NCBI RefSeq assembly: GCF_047495875.1
Contig: NC_092471.1
Location: 4,299,001-4,363,000 of the forward strand
Reading direction: 5' to 3'
Length of the DNA: 64,000 nucleotides
From: Pithys albifrons albifrons
Lineage: Eukaryota > Chordata > Aves > Passeriformes > Thamnophilidae
In this document: one piece after another, positions 38,901 through 52,900 of the stretch
How positions within the stretch are numbered: position 1 is the stretch's first letter
Layout: every line of letters starts with the position of its first letter
Made by a program: the position numbers and the translations under genes
The notes under the pieces: model-generated
The model's input: the letters and a program-made list of their open reading frames with translations, nothing else
The model's database searches: none
What the model was told of the DNA's origin: nothing

Positions 38901-41900
38901 TTTGTGTGCAGAGGGAGCCTGTTGGGCTGCTGTTTGTGTCCACAGCTACTCTGGCCAACAACGAACATTCACACTATTCCCTCATAAAAAAACCCTAAAT
39001 GTGATGGTATAAATGCAAACTGCCTCTATTGATGGAATATTATTAAATTTTTCTGATTAGAAACAGATGTGCAACATTTCCCCTTACAGAAAGGCTGCAG
39101 TGCAATGAAAGCATATGAGGGAAAGGCTGAAAATTCAATTTTAGAAAATGCAAAGGGAAAATTATTTTTCCTCTATTTTCTATTTCTGCTCTTAGGGAAA
39201 AAAAAGTGCAAAAAGCTGGCAGAGCTAGTATGAAAACAGAGCTGTATCTCTTTGTCCATCTTGGGTGTGCTTTTTGTTTTCTTCAGAAGTCCTAAACATG
39301 CTGGAATGAGCATGGGGTTCATGGTGTGAGTTGAACAGTTCTGGTACAGGTGTGGTACTCAAATTCTGAAGTTTATGTACTCTGTGGCTTGGCACCAGGC
39401 TGGAAAGTTTCTGCAGGTGTGTTCAGACCTCAGCAGTTCATAAGATTGTTGTGTTGGGTCATTCCTTTTGTTGCACCTTCAGCCCCCAAATCCAAGTGTC
39501 TCCTGGAAGAGCCCTAAGTGTTGGTTCAGGAGTGAAATTCATGTTCTGTTCTTTGTCCTGCACAGACTTTAATATCTATTGGTAGTTCTTATTTTCTCTT
39601 GTAATATCTGTGGCCTGAACTTTCCTGCTTTTATTATATACCATTTTTTACTTTGCTTCAGAGCTTAAAAAAGGAACGTTTTGTTGGACAAAATGAAGTT
39701 AATATCTTGATGCAAAGAAGTTCAATCAAAATCGCTTCTCAGCAACTTAACCAGTGATTCTGTTGAATTTTGGATGGATGACATACTTCTCTGCTTCCTT
39801 TTACTTTTTTTTAATTCTTTTTGTATAATAGACCACCACAGCATAAAGAATGTTCCATCTGACAATATGCATACATATTTTCCAGGAATAAATTAGGACA
39901 TTTCCCAATGCTCCAGAACATCACTGTTTAATATAGGCCAATAGATCAAAGACAACTACTGTAGTTCCCCTCCTGGGTCTGTTAAAGCCAGTATAGATGT
40001 GACCCTTTTTAATATGTGCTGTATTATTTAGAAAGCTAATCTATTCAAGAAGTTATTGAATTTGGATTTCTTTTAATGTACATCATTCTGCAGTGTGTCC
40101 AAATACCTATTTGGTTAACTAACTTTATTTAGCCACTGAGTTACCCACCTGCACTGACCACACTGTTTGGACTCTGAACCAGCAGCCCCCAAACCCAGAT
40201 CCAACTACTAATTTCACATTTCATGTGCTGTGCCCTCCAGTGGTTAATGATCCAGGCAATTGTCACTTTGCTAAGGAATCCAGAGAGGAGTAGATGAAGG
40301 ATCAAATTTTACATATGGGATTAATTTCTAGGAAGTAATTTTCTTGTTCTGAGGAGTAAACTGTATTTTAGTGATTATAGCTATTTCCTTCACCATACAA
40401 AATGAGTAAAATTGCTGTGTGTATTTAAGAGAAATAAGGAATGCTGTGTACATTTGGAAAAGTTTGATTGGAGTGTATGTACCACTCTGAGAGATTCTTT
40501 GTTAGGTGTTCTAACACATTAAACATGAACAGAGTCATATCCAAAGTATGAAACTTTGTGAGCTTTACTAGAAAATAATTAACATGTTGCATCAACTAAA
40601 TATTAGCACAATAAAAGTGATCTCACCTTAGAATTATCAGAACCTTCCCATAGTTTTAAAACGTTTGCTAGAATTTGTGTTATTGTATTAGTTTATTGTG
40701 AAATTATTATTAAACCAGAACTGGGGGAAAGGAGAGCTGAGTATTATTTTCTGCTATGTCAGTCAAAAGGCAAAAAAAAAATACAATAAGAAAATCTTCC
40801 TTCATTTTTAGCAGTGCTCCAAGTTTAGAAAGTCAGAAGCTTTCTGGTATCCAGTATTAGTTCTTAGATAAAGAAGTGATGGAAAGGCAGCTTTGTTGTA
40901 ATAACAGTAGAAGAAATGTGGAGCAAGTCATGGTGTTCTTACATATTTTTGACTAAATTTACAGATATATCTGTTATCTCCAGTGTCTCTCTGGAATCTA
41001 TTAGTATTCAATTTCATCATGAGAATAACAATATTTATAAATATAGAAATATTTGATGTTTTATAGGAAGTAGAGTATAGTGATTGATAATATTGTTTAT
41101 TTCTGTAAATTTCTCTGACATTGGTTTTTTTCATTCCCACCCAAATGAGGACCTGTGAGTTCCTGATGTCCACACTGTGGTGTGTCACACCAGCTGCCAG
41201 GATTGATGCTCAGCCTTGAGCTCGAGCATAAACTGCCCCAACCATCTGATTGAACAGTGCAATAGAACTACACAGTACTCTATTCCCCCTCTGTCATGCA
41301 CTGTAGTTATTTATTGTCCTCCCTTACACGATTTAGTGCACTTTGGCATATGCTCAGATAAATTACATCGAAGATTAGTGAGGTCTTTTATTTTCCCCAG
41401 GAGACTGAAACTCAGCATTGTGAAACTCCACCAGCATTGCTGTCCCCACCCACCCCCCATTTCAAACTCTCAGGATGTCAGTTGAGTAATGTTTGCTGAA
41501 ATCAGCACTAAAAAAGCACCTGCAATCAGTGTTTCAGACATATTCAAAACTGGCTGATCACAGAAATCACTTCTTTCTGCCAGTAAACGCAGTGAAATGG
41601 TTACATGCTTTGGGTGTTGTACAGGGAGGGCTGGGGCAGACACTTGCTCTTTCTGCCTTACCTGGGCATGGTCTTACCAGTGATTTGTGATTTAATGAAA
41701 TTTCAAGAAGCTGAAGTAAAGCATCAAATTTAGTATAAACAAATCATTTATTACATAAACAAATGAGATCTAAATTATAGTGGGTTTTTTTCCTGATCCA
41801 GATCAGTGCAAAGTGAATAGTCACTTAGCTTACACCTTGTAGCTGCAAGTACATGAGTGCACTGTGGCATTGAAGAGCAGAGGCTGCAGGGTGGGAAACA

Positions 41901-42623
41901 ATGGAGACCTGTCATTCCTCTGCCCATTTTCAGTTTAAGGGCTCAGACAGGTCTGCAGCGGGCAAGGAAACATTCCTTCCTCATCTTTCAGTCTCTCTTG
42001 GGGGCGTGATGGCTCTTGAGCCCTTAAATTTTAGAAGAGCAGTTCATGCGAAGGAGACAAAAGTGCCTCAGTCTTTCTTTTCACTTGCATTTAATTTCCT
42101 TGCATAGTTTTTTGGTCTGTGAAAAACTAATTATTATTTCATAGAATCTGATCAGTCGAGAAGGGAAAAAAATATAATCTTGGACTGACCTTTCCTGACA
42201 TTAATGCTACAGGGTCAAAGCAGTTCTAAGTTCCTAATTGTTGGAAGAGTGTTGGCCGCTTTGAGTCATCTTTGGGAAATAATCAGGCTATGAAAATGTG
42301 ACCCATAAAAATTCAGAGACAGCAGTGGTTAAAAGCACTGGGGAGCAGGATGAGGGGAGCAATAGCAGTGCCCCAACTGCTTTGTCACCTGATGGGCAGG
42401 TACTGTATGTACAGGATGCCAGAGGTCCAATGCTGCAAGCCAGTCTGTGCCCACAGACAGACATAATGTAGTTATATGATCTCTATATTGCATGATTTGA
42501 GAAGAAATATTTTTAAAACTCAGAAGGTATTCTTGTTAATGGGGTTGATTGTTCCATTTACTGGGATGCTAAAAACTGTTTCTTCTGCCTCGTTGGCCAA
42601 CTGATCTGTATCTGTGTCTCCAG
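32901..42623. other. AT-rich unique DNA, no supported gene
   Basis: Nearly 10 kb with only short chance frames. It contains a T19 run (33169-33187) and GT-rich simple sequence near 33640-33672. Strong acceptor-like tracts without good donors occur near 33139, 33329 and 37917. A 51-base splice-shaped segment at 38414-38464 (donor GTAAGG) is open in one frame, but its context is otherwise unremarkable. No RNA gene or repeat family is seen. Confidence 0.5.
33169..33187 (+). repeat. Homopolymer T tract (19 nt)
   Basis: Nineteen consecutive T bases, the longest pure homopolymer noticed in the window. No adjoining retroelement body is recognisable on either strand. Confidence 0.75.
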
Positions 42624-42708
42624 TGCTGGATGAAGTGGTAGCTGTTGTTATCAGGCAGAAAATGATTCCTATTAGCAAGCTTGACCTTCACTGGAGCTGT
42701 CAGTACTG
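42624..42708 (+). other. Candidate internal coding exon (85 nt)
   Basis: The acceptor tract CTGTATCTGTGTCTCCAG ends at 42623 and a consensus GTAAGT donor begins at 42709. Only one frame is open: two leading bases, 27 codons, two trailing bases. It contains LDEVVAVVIRQKMIPISKL, a pattern like an amphipathic strand-helix segment of a globular domain. Its start phase would accept splicing from the 22188-22259 candidate as an alternative to the terminal segment at 25932. The family is not recognised, and a chance pairing cannot be excluded. Confidence 0.25.
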
Positions 42709-45700
42709 GTAAGTTGTTGGTAAAGACACACATTTGCTCCAGCTTGGTGCATCACAGAGTATTTTCCTGACCCATTTATGCCTCTCCCATGTATCTGTAG
42801 CATAGTGGTTGTAAAATATTTTCTTTTTCCTGTGCTTTACCCCTAATGATTATTAGTAAACCCAGTGATGAATGTGAGCGAAAGAGTGGCAATTATAATT
42901 TCATTAATCACCTAATAATTGGGGTCCAGGGCTCAACTGTGACTTTAGACTTCTACATCCTAAGGAATTAAAGTGAAATTTCTATTAATCACCATGTCCC
43001 AGCTGCTGACAAGGCCTGTTCTAACAATAGATCTAATCATCTCAAGATGCACTACAATTAGTGTGAGGATGATAAAGGAGTTCATCATCTGAGCCAGTCT
43101 CCCAGTCCCAGGAGAGGCTGCAGGAAGGAGCCTCTCTATTACACCAGTGATTTACCTTTAAATGCCATACATTAAAGTCATGCTTCCCTGGAGATTTATA
43201 AATGTTTAAAGCTTTTAATGAACTTACCCTGACTTATGGAGTCTGTTCAAGCTGGATGCTTGGCTGCAGCTGGATCTCTCCAGTGGTTTGGGTTTGCAGT
43301 TGTTGGGTGGTGTGTACCCGAGCTGGGAAAAAACAGGGTGTTGAAATTAAGGATACAGAATGTTTATTAACTTGTGCATGGAAAAAACATCTGGTTGCAA
43401 TTCCCTCACTGTGCCTCAGCTTATTGATAAGGTTTGAGCAGATGTGTGGTTAAGTGGTAAATTAGACAAGAGTGCTGTGCTTGATTTTGTGTAACCAAAG
43501 AGCAGCCTTGTGACACCACTAACAGCCAGTATGTCCAGCTATGCTCAAAACAGGGAAATGCATCTTAAGTTGCTATTTTGGGCCTCCAGCTGGTGGGAGC
43601 AGTTTTTTGTATCAATCTTGCAGAGAAATTCTTTGCCCTCACTGGTTCTCTTTTATCTGTTCTAAGTACAGAAATAAAGCCACCAATGTGTGAGCAGCAT
43701 TCTGAAAATAGACTCCATGCAAAGAGAAATAATGAATTTTCTAGAATATATCTGTGGGGATTTGGCAGAGGTATCTATGTCTGAGATCCTAAAATGATGT
43801 AAATAAGGCAACTGGAATAAAAATTTGACATCAGAAGGAAGCTGGTATAAATGGGATTTCAGGGAGTTGTATACATTTTTCCAGAAGTTGAAACCTTGTT
43901 TCAGAAAAGTGAAACTTGTCAGAAACATGAAAATCTGTTGTTATGGTCAATCTCTGCAAGGGTTTTTGTTCTTGAATAGAAGATTATTTATAATCTTGTA
44001 AAAACAAATAGAGCATTTTAAAGGTTTCCATATTAAACTTTCGAAGTTGCAGAGACTGTATGTGATTTTAGAAGTGATTCCATGTGGCAGACAGAATTCA
44101 CAGCATATTGCTCAGCCCTTGGCAGTGCCAGGGTACAAAGCAGCCTTCCCCAGGTGTGGGAAATCTCAGCTAAGCCCTGTTCTGAACCAAGGGTGTTGAA
44201 TTGAGTGTGTTAAAGTTGGGGAGGCAATGGAAAGCCAATGAATTTTGGATGTTGATCTGATGCTTGGATGCTGGCATGTATGGGATAACTCATTCTGTAG
44301 GTCAATATAATTATTTTATACAAACACATAAAGTGCCACTTGGATTATTCCTTCAAAATTATAATGTGAGGGAATAAAACTAGAGCTGGGCCTTCTGTAT
44401 CACACCTCTTTTTGGAAGAGCTGCTCCTCTGTAGCCATCTGAAACAAGAGTGTGGAGTCCTGTTGTGCAGTGCCTGGTAGGTCCTGATGAACAGCAGAAG
44501 GAAATGGAGAAACTGCTTTGTAAGGTGTCCCTGAAGTGAATAGGTGGGTTTGAAAAGTTGTGGTAAAAGTCTTGATGCAGTGATTAAGTGAATTTTATCT
44601 GGTTGTGGTGAATCTAGGTAATTAAAGGGAACCATCTGAGTTAAATCTCTTTGTTACTGAAATCAATCTTTGAAAATAATATACTTGTAAATAATTCAGT
44701 CAGTGAATTCAGCTTCCTTTTCAATTCAGCAGCTGTTTGAAAGTGTGTTTTGTTTTCCTTTGTGCTATTTGCTATTCCTATCGTTTTGTATTTAATTCTG
44801 TGAGGCACTGAACTGTTTGCCTTGTTTTGCTTCAGTGCAATCAGCTCTGAGCCCTCCAGCTCAGGTGCTGCTGCTGCCTGTACTGCTTGGTGAAGTGTGT
44901 GCCTTCAAGGCAGGGCTGGAGGAGCTTCCCAAGCTTCAGGTGCTTAGGAAAAAGGAACACAAACTCTCTCTGCACTAACTGGGTTCAGTGGAGCCAGAAA
45001 GAGCTCTATCTCTTTTTGAGGTGCAGTTAAATCCTGGTCCTCTTGGGCAGTTTTTATGAGTTTTGCCTTTTTCCTATGAGTAATCAGCTGCAACTTCTGG
45101 AAATTATACTGTGCTGGTGGGAGAATTTGGAGGCTGTTCCCCTTGAGGATTTGCATACACTGAAGTTGTTGCTTGGAAGGCAGGGGGATTGGTGTGAAGT
45201 TTGTAGTGGTCTTCCTAATTCAAGCAAATTTGATTTTATGGGACCTTCACTTAACTTGTGTTGTAGTTTTTCATCTTTCTGAGCAAAACTTTTTTCCATA
45301 CACACTTGAAATTAGAGGGAAAATACTGTCAGGATGTTAAAGAGAAAATGGACTGAGCTTTCAAGGTGTACTTAGTTTAACACTCATGGATGAATTTGTT
45401 ATTTTATTAGTACATGTAGAACAGGTGATTGCCATCCTCTTTAATAGAGGCACATTATGAAGTGTAAGAATAGAAATAATTGGAAGATCATAAATTTAAA
45501 ACTGTTGCTAATATTATATCTCCCCTTTCTCCTTTCTTTAGGAAACACTTCAGGTCTTTGCGTTATCTCACATTATGTTATACAGGCAGTAAAACAAGAA
45601 AAACTTCAAATCTGTGAAGAAACTCAGCTGTTGTTGTTTTTTTTTTAATTTTAGGTTTTATTCTTTCAATAAGTGAAACAAATATATTTTATTTTCTTAA

Positions 45701-46850
45701 TTTACTGGTGTTCACTGCAAAACAATCACATACAGAATTGTAAGAATTTTGAGTTCAAAGTTACAAGTCTGGAAAGAGATCACTGGGGTGGTGTGTTCAT
45801 GTTAAGTTGCATTTTAAACAGTGGAAGTCTCAGCATAGCCAAATGAATGAAAAAAGTGGAATTTATATCACAGCAAGGAAACAGAACAGGAAGAACAAGA
45901 ACACTGAGAAGAAATGTTTGCAGAAAACAGATTATTTTTTAAACTGCTTGCTTACTATTGCTATTTGATTTTTGCTGGCTGCTTCAAGTTCTTGTAAGGC
46001 TTATCTAATACTTTTTTTACAGATATGGAAATTCTTTTGTATTTTTCTTGATAATGTTGATAGCAGGAGGAACTCACCCCAGCAGCCCGCTTTGAGATAG
46101 AAAATAATCACTAACTTCATATTTGGTACTGAATTACCACCTTTTGTCTTTGCTAAGGCAAATATTGTTTTTCATCCTTTGTGATGTAGAAGCAACTTTT
46201 GCCTGAATGTGTTTTGATTCAGTTGCAGTTTGCTAGACATGAATAGACATCTCCTGTTTTGTTTCTAAGGGCTTAAGTTAAGCAGTACCTGAAGGTGCAT
46301 GTTTTAATGTAGTGGGTTAATACTCAGTAGTGGGGCTTTTTTATACATTTATGCTCTGTTTTAATTTATTTGGATATAAAAAGAACATATAGGAAAGTTA
46401 CTGTAATGTTAAAACAGTCATCTTGCTTTGCTAATCATATGGATGATCAGATCTTGCAAAGAAAGCAATGGAAAAAAAACCAAAACAAAACCCAGACCTG
46501 TTTATTTGTTCTTACAATACTTGCTTTTTTTCTCTCCAAATGTAATTTTCTTCCTTCCTTCTTTCATAGACAATTTTTATATATGTTCTCTAAAAATTAA
46601 AACAGTATGATATTAGACCCTCAAATAAGGATCTTGCAGATCAACAGATGTCAAAATTACTCCAGAATTAATTTTCTTGGTGATGATTCTGTATATTGTA
46701 GTGATTGTGTTTTTGCTGGTGTGCATTTGAGGTTGGCACTCTCAGGGCAACCCATTTCCAGTACTCTTTGGGTCATGAAAAAGACTTTTTGTGCTTTCTT
46801 CCATGAGTACTATAAATTATAAGATCTCTCTGTTTGTCCCTTCCTTGTAG
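42709..46850. other. AT-rich unique DNA with possible conserved noncoding element
   Basis: Bases 42840-43110 are unusually rich in homeodomain-type TAAT/ATTA words (see next entry). The rest is ordinary AT-rich sequence with a T-run at 45637-45646 and one strong acceptor-like tract ending at 45541 that leads into an open frame without a good donor. Confidence 0.45.
42840..43110. promoter_or_regulatory. Candidate conserved noncoding/enhancer-like segment
   Basis: Within 270 bases there are clustered TAATGATTATTAG, ATTATAATTTCATTAATC, CCTAATAATTGG, TATTAATCACC, TCTAATCATC and ACAATTAGTG words. These are core sites for homeodomain and POU/LIM factors. Non-repetitive sequence with dense TAAT/ATTA motifs and no open frame is the usual look of vertebrate developmental enhancers. 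This is composition only; without cross-species alignment it remains a guess. Confidence 0.2.
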
Positions 46851-46968
46851 GGACTGAGAACAGCAGCAGCAGCCACCGTGTTATGGCAAGAATTGCCATC
46901 TGGGATCCTGCTGGCAAATAAATATAGTGTAGCAAAAAGGGGTTGTTGCAATGACTCGTTTTGCCCAG
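46851..46968 (+). other. Candidate coding exon (118 nt)
   Basis: A very pyrimidine-rich acceptor (TCTCTCTGTTTGTCCCTTCC then TTGTAG) ends at 46850 and a good donor, CCCAG followed by GTAGCG, lies at 46969. The frame starting at the first base is open through the donor and onward to a TGA at 47034-47036, 61 codons from the acceptor. Another frame reads TENSSSSHRVMARIAIWDPA and stops at a TAA that overlaps an AATAAA signal at 46916-46921, so a short terminal exon is an alternative reading. The acceptor is among the best in the window. No family is recognised. Confidence 0.22.
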
Positions 46969-49900
46969 GTAGCGAAAGGCTGGGACTCATTAGTACCCAA
47001 TATATGCCAGAGAACATGAGAACTGCTGTAGCTTGAAGCTTTACACAAATGGAAAGGCAGGAATAAAAGGGATTTTAAGGAGAGGAGGGGGAGAAAAAGT
47101 CCCTCTACCATCAGTTGAAGATACTCATTTTCACTTGACATTGATAAGATGAATATGCAGTAAAAATGAATATGTAATAAAGAGAAGTTATGTGAAATCA
47201 CTATACAGATGAGTATTAGAAACAGCCAATATTCATAAACCTTTGCACAGCATCCTTTTGTGTCCTCTATTATTGTTCTTTCAATGTATCTTCCAGTCAG
47301 AGGATCCTCAGCCTTAGGAAGAAGACCTGTCATACAATTTATATGACAGACTTATACGATTTTCCTTATTTGATTTTCTTTCTGTAGCACATTTTGCTTT
47401 AAAACTTGTCCCCTGAAAAGAGTTTTGGGTGCTTTAACTTGGTTCAGTGAAGACAGTCCCTTAAGTCTTGTGGCACAGTTAGAATATAAAGCTTTTTTCT
47501 TATGCATGATGTAAGTAAACTTTCCATTTACACCAATCCTTCAGATCCCTAAAACTTCTCTTAAAGGGCAGAAGGATAATAATTACTGGTTATATGGTGG
47601 TTGTGTTTAGACAAGCAGGAGAATACACTTTGTATCCTCATCTCACACTTAGACCAACTTTAGATTCTAGACCTCTCTCATTGTTTCAGCATATTTAATT
47701 TGTTCTCTCAGGAAATTTTGTTGACACTTTTTGCTTGCTGTAATTTAGGATTTCAAGTTCACCTTGAGCTAGAGCTGCATACCAATGGAGATGTTTCCAC
47801 TTTTCAGTTTTAATTTTTGGTAGAGGGTGTACTTGCAAGCAGATGTAGTGTCCTTGTGTGGGATATCAGCTCTTAGAGCCTTGTGCATCCCATGTTTTAT
47901 TGTAACAATTTTTAGCTTTTTTTTCCCTCCTGGTGCTTTGCTCTAATGTGGAAGTTGCCTCATGTTTGTTAGAGTTTATTTTCAATGTAAGTGCCATCAG
48001 TGGAACAACTTGGCTTTAAACTATGCTGGAGAACCTACAACGTTTTCAAAGACAATAGTTCTTATGTCAAGATGTGGCCATGTTATGGATTGCAAATTTG
48101 GACTTTACTGCCAACCTCTGCCAGATTTCCTTTGCCTCTCTGCAATCCTGTTGAGCAAAATATTGCCATTGTTATTCTTTAAGTAGTAGAGGGGCGTGAT
48201 TTCGGTATTAGAAGGGGAAATTGTCTCTATCTCGTTCTTTTTTTTTTCTTGTTCCTCTCTGCAGTGCTTTTTACTCACTCTGTAACAAAGGTGGTGTTGG
48301 TTTGTAAATGCAGTATCATATTATAATCTCATTAGCATTTTTTAACGTGTGGTACAATTCCAGTATCAGAGCCCTCGCCCAATTACTCTCATTTCTTACC
48401 TGAAGACCATTATAATATAGAGTGGTTTGATTTATCTGGTCATAAATGCCCTGGCAGGTGGGAGCCCCAGCCTGGTACTAGGTGTGAGAATTGTTCCATT
48501 ACTGAAGTTTTCTTACATGTGTGTGTTGGCCTTAACTTTGCCCGTCCCCAGTGTGGAGGTTCCCATAAGGTAAAAGTGGTGGAGCTGTTGTTGGGCATCG
48601 TTTCTACTGCTGAGACCTGTTTTGCCAGTGCCATCTGGGATGTAGCTCCTTTTCAGGTTTCAGTCCTATCCTCTTACAAAACAGATTAAATCTGTACTTC
48701 TGTGGTTTAAAAATGACTTACAATTGATTTGATATTTAATTTTTTTTACCATAGAAACTGTTTGAAGACTATCAAGCCACTGAGTCAATTGTATAAAAGT
48801 ATTAGCTTGATGTAATTAGTCTCAAATGAAGCTGTGCTTACCTTTTCCCTTCACTGGAGACTGTTAGAGTGGGAAGGATTATGGGAGGATGGAGATGAAC
48901 TTCTGTCTTAGCCACTAACACCACAAACCATGTTGTAAATATGTATTACAAGCCAGGTAGTTATTGAAGCCAAGGTGAACTAATTCTGACTAGATGTTCA
49001 AAGCAGAATGTCAGTCAGCCTGATCACTGCACCTCACTGTGCTCTGCTCCCAGCAGGTGCTCTGATGGCACACTTGTGATTTATTATCAAATGTGAGACT
49101 ATTGATTTAATACTCTGCCTGTTATCCTGCCCCTCTGTTGTGTGCTGCAGTTTTGCCTTGGAGCATGACCTCAATGAAGTCAGCTTTGGGTCTATAACAG
49201 CACCAATATCAATCATGTGTCTCACAAAAACACTCCTGGATGTTGACTAGTAATTAAAATTTGCATGGAGATGGGTGTATCTAGCCATCCACATGAGCTG
49301 GTTTATAGTTTCATATGTACAGTGTTATTTGCATTATTTAAAATTTAAGCTCTGTGTCTGGTTTTGGAGGGTGTGTGCAGTCTTCATTTAAATTGGTAAC
49401 AATCCATATTTCAGGCACATTTTCAGATTTGCATGACTGCAAACTTTGCAATATTTCAGGAGAGAGGTAAATGCCTAAATACCTTTGAGGGCCTGAGAAG
49501 AAGCTTTTTTATTTCTTCTTCTTTTTTTTTTTCTCTTAAAGTCTTTTATTGCTTATTTGAAAATGCAAAACTTGCTGGAATTTTCCTCTTGAGCTAAGAA
49601 GGGCTCAAGCTTTTTAAAATTGAAAGAAAAGTTAGGAAAGGCACTTTTCCCATTACCTTAGAATTAATATTTTATTTATATTACTTGCATGAAGTGTCTC
49701 CATCAGTCTGAGATCTATGGTCAAGTGTATTCTTGCCATTTAACTGCAAGTTTTCAGGATTCTCTGGGGATGTGGTATCCAATATTTCTATTAAAGGAGA
49801 GCACAAGCAATAGAGTGTGACTTCCCTAAGGAGAGCAGAATGAAGTTTGCTCAGATTGCTCTTATAGATTCAAAAGAAAAAGGGGAAGGAGGAAGGAGAT

Positions 49901-52900
49901 GTGAGATTTATGTTCAGTTAACAGCAAGGCTTGGTCAAACTGGTGACCTTCAACATGGGTCACTTGTCTTGGGGAGGTCACTGTGTAGGTGAAGCATTTA
50001 ACAATTTGTAATAATAGAGAGTCATGTAGGTCCTTAGATTTCCAGCCTGTGGAGACTGGGGCTTTTATGACTACACCTTGGCTAATGCTTCTCTTTGTAC
50101 TCTTCTAAAGCACCAAGTTTCTCTTAAACACACTTGTATTTCTATGTTTGCAGTTAGGACTTTTTTGTTTGTTTTGTTTTTCTCTGAGGGGTTTGTTTGA
50201 TACAGACCTGCATCTGAGTTGTGCTCCATGTTGGTGCAATCATTACGTTTAATACTCTTTATAATGTGACTGACATAAAAATGAACCTTATGATTGAAAA
50301 ACACTAATCAATTTAAAATAGTAAATTACCCCCCCCAAAGCTTTAAACAAATACATATCTTTGTTTTGCATCAGAGTTTATCACCTATGTGGTAGTTGGT
50401 GAAGAAAGAATTGCAAGTTGAAGCTTCTGGGTAGTATCTCCAAGAATTTTGTTTCCAGCTTTTAGATGGAAAGGAGCAATATGATTTTCTATGGAATTTT
50501 CTTACCAATCCTTTCTTTGGAGAAGGAGAAAGTAACTTATTTATAGCAGTATTCATTGGCTTTACCATTGCTAATTAGTTTCTAGTAGTTAATGGCATAG
50601 GTGAGCTTATGAAATTAATTGCATGGAGCTGACAGTGTCTCTCCAGACAGTCAGGATGTAGTTATGTTGAAAAAACTTAGTAAACAGTAAATGATAAACA
50701 GTAACAAATAAACAGAAAAGAGATAAATGATAGTGTGGATTAATTTAAGTGGAATGCTCTTTCTTATTGGTGTGATAGTTTCTGAACATTAAGTGGACAT
50801 TTCCTAGACTTGGATTTCTGAAGAGCTAGTTAAATTAGACTGTAGGAATATTTAAAAAGTAAGACTATAGATATTTTAAACAGGAAATTCCTTTTCTCTC
50901 CATATTAGCATCTTCACCTTTGTGTTTTGGGTCTGTGGTGAATAATGTAACCATGTGGCAGTGGAAAATGCACTGTCCTGAACACTTGGGGAAAAACTAT
51001 GTGAAAGTGAGGAACAGGAAAGCAGTGCAAGTGTAGCTCGTGCCAAGGAGATACATGAAATAGGTCATGTATAGAATGATGTCTTGTGTGCTCATGAAGT
51101 CACTATATCTGTGAGCAGACAAGTGTAAACTTGGGCAGAAGTCTAAATGCTTCATTTTATGTTTCAGTGGTAACTGGGAGTGATGGGGTTTGTGTTCTGG
51201 CCTGAGACATGACCATGTCTGAGAAAGTCTTAGTTGTGATTGAACAGTTCATAATGAGTTTGCCTGTAAAGTTATCAGTTGAAGAATATCTACCCCCGGT
51301 AGCTCACACATGTTGTGTATAAGCTTTGAGGCTTGTGCAGTGCCTTTTAATCAGGTCTGACTTGGGTAATGGCTAGTAATGATAGTAATCCAGAAGTCCA
51401 GATGGCTGGTTTTCAAATATTTCTGGGTTTTGTTGCATCATGGGGATCTTTGAGTCCTCTGGGATTAAAACACACAGACATTCACTTTGGACTATCCCAG
51501 TCTAGTCCTAAGAGAGTACATAAGACGTGATATTGCCAATTTCAAGATAATTACAAACTACTTGTAATAATAAATAAATAATATAACCATATAGTTACAT
51601 GTCTACCTATCAAGTTAAGAAAATTATACAATTAGCTGTCAATTACTTCTTGTGGTGATCAGGCAGCTATAATTATCTCTTTGTTGAAAATGAGTTAGTT
51701 TCTTCTGAAATTAGGATCTTGCTAAAGATTACAGAAACTCTTAAGAATGAAACTCATTTGAAACAGAAAATTCAATGTTAGTTACATGTGATTGAAGATG
51801 AGAATTTTTTTCCCAAGATCCTTTTGTTTGATATGCATGTGCTGATTTCTGTGAAACAAGAGTTTTAAAGCACTAATTCTTTGATACTCTTCTTGTGAGC
51901 AGTTCTCAATTCTACTTTATTTTCCACCAATAACATCTCTTGCTGTTTGGAAACTACATGCAGCTGGCAACATCACTTTGAAATACTCTTATATTAAAAT
52001 GAAGCTCACAGTGATAAAGGGAACTACAGTGATTTAATTCTCAGTTTAACCACGCCAAAAATTAGTGACTAAGAGTTGGAATGTGATGAGAGGGGCTCTG
52101 AGACAAATGTGGGGATAAAATGGGGATGGGTTTGGCCTTTGCTGACAGGTCTGTGTCGATGTTACCACTGAAAGGACTTGATCAGTCCTAAATTAGGCTT
52201 GTCTTGCCTAGGTCTAAGGCTGCTGCCTTTCTTTTTTATCAAGAACAAAGTTTTTACAGTATGATCAGCTTTTCACATGTATGACAAATAGCAGGTCACC
52301 AGTATAAGCTCTGTGTCCTTAACTGTGGAATTGGGAGAAAAATTCAAACAAAATATCACTCTAAGACTTGAATACAGCCAAAATAATCTACTTTTCACAT
52401 CTTTGTTATGAACTAAGCTGAAATGGCCATAAAGAAGGTCAGTCAGAACTATTAACATCTGGTGGAGTCTTCAGAAACAAATCTAAGTAAGAGACCCCGG
52501 GGGACTGGTGAGCAGCCTCTGTCAACACCGGTCTGACCGTCTCAGCATGGTACAGTTTAGTGAGAGCTGGAGAGAAATAGGCCTGGCATCATCACAGCCT
52601 CTGGTGTGCCCTGCCAAGTAAAATGAAGTTGTTTTTTAAAGACTTGATAGGTAAAAACTGAGCTTAAAGTAAATGAACTAATTTGGCGGAAAGTGATTAA
52701 GAACGGTGTGGATCTGGAGGGGGTTTATCAGTGGGAATTGGGCTAATTTGGTGGAAAGAGCTTCTTCAGAGGGCACTGCCGGAGTCAGAGGAGGGCACAG
52801 CCTGATACTTCTGAATTAATAATGTCTGAAAACAGATTTGAAATCCCAGGTGGTTTCTTAAATTAGTCTTTTGTTTAAATAAGGTAAAAAATGTATCTTC

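Noticed and set aside
42140..42185. TTTCATAGAATCTGATCAG, similar to the start of a reverse-oriented CR1 3' end
   Set aside because: Similarity covers only about ten bases and the following sequence does not match the CR1 pattern.
48552..48569. 18-base microexon shape with a CGTCCCCAG acceptor
   Set aside because: Too short to judge and its GTAAAA donor is only moderate.
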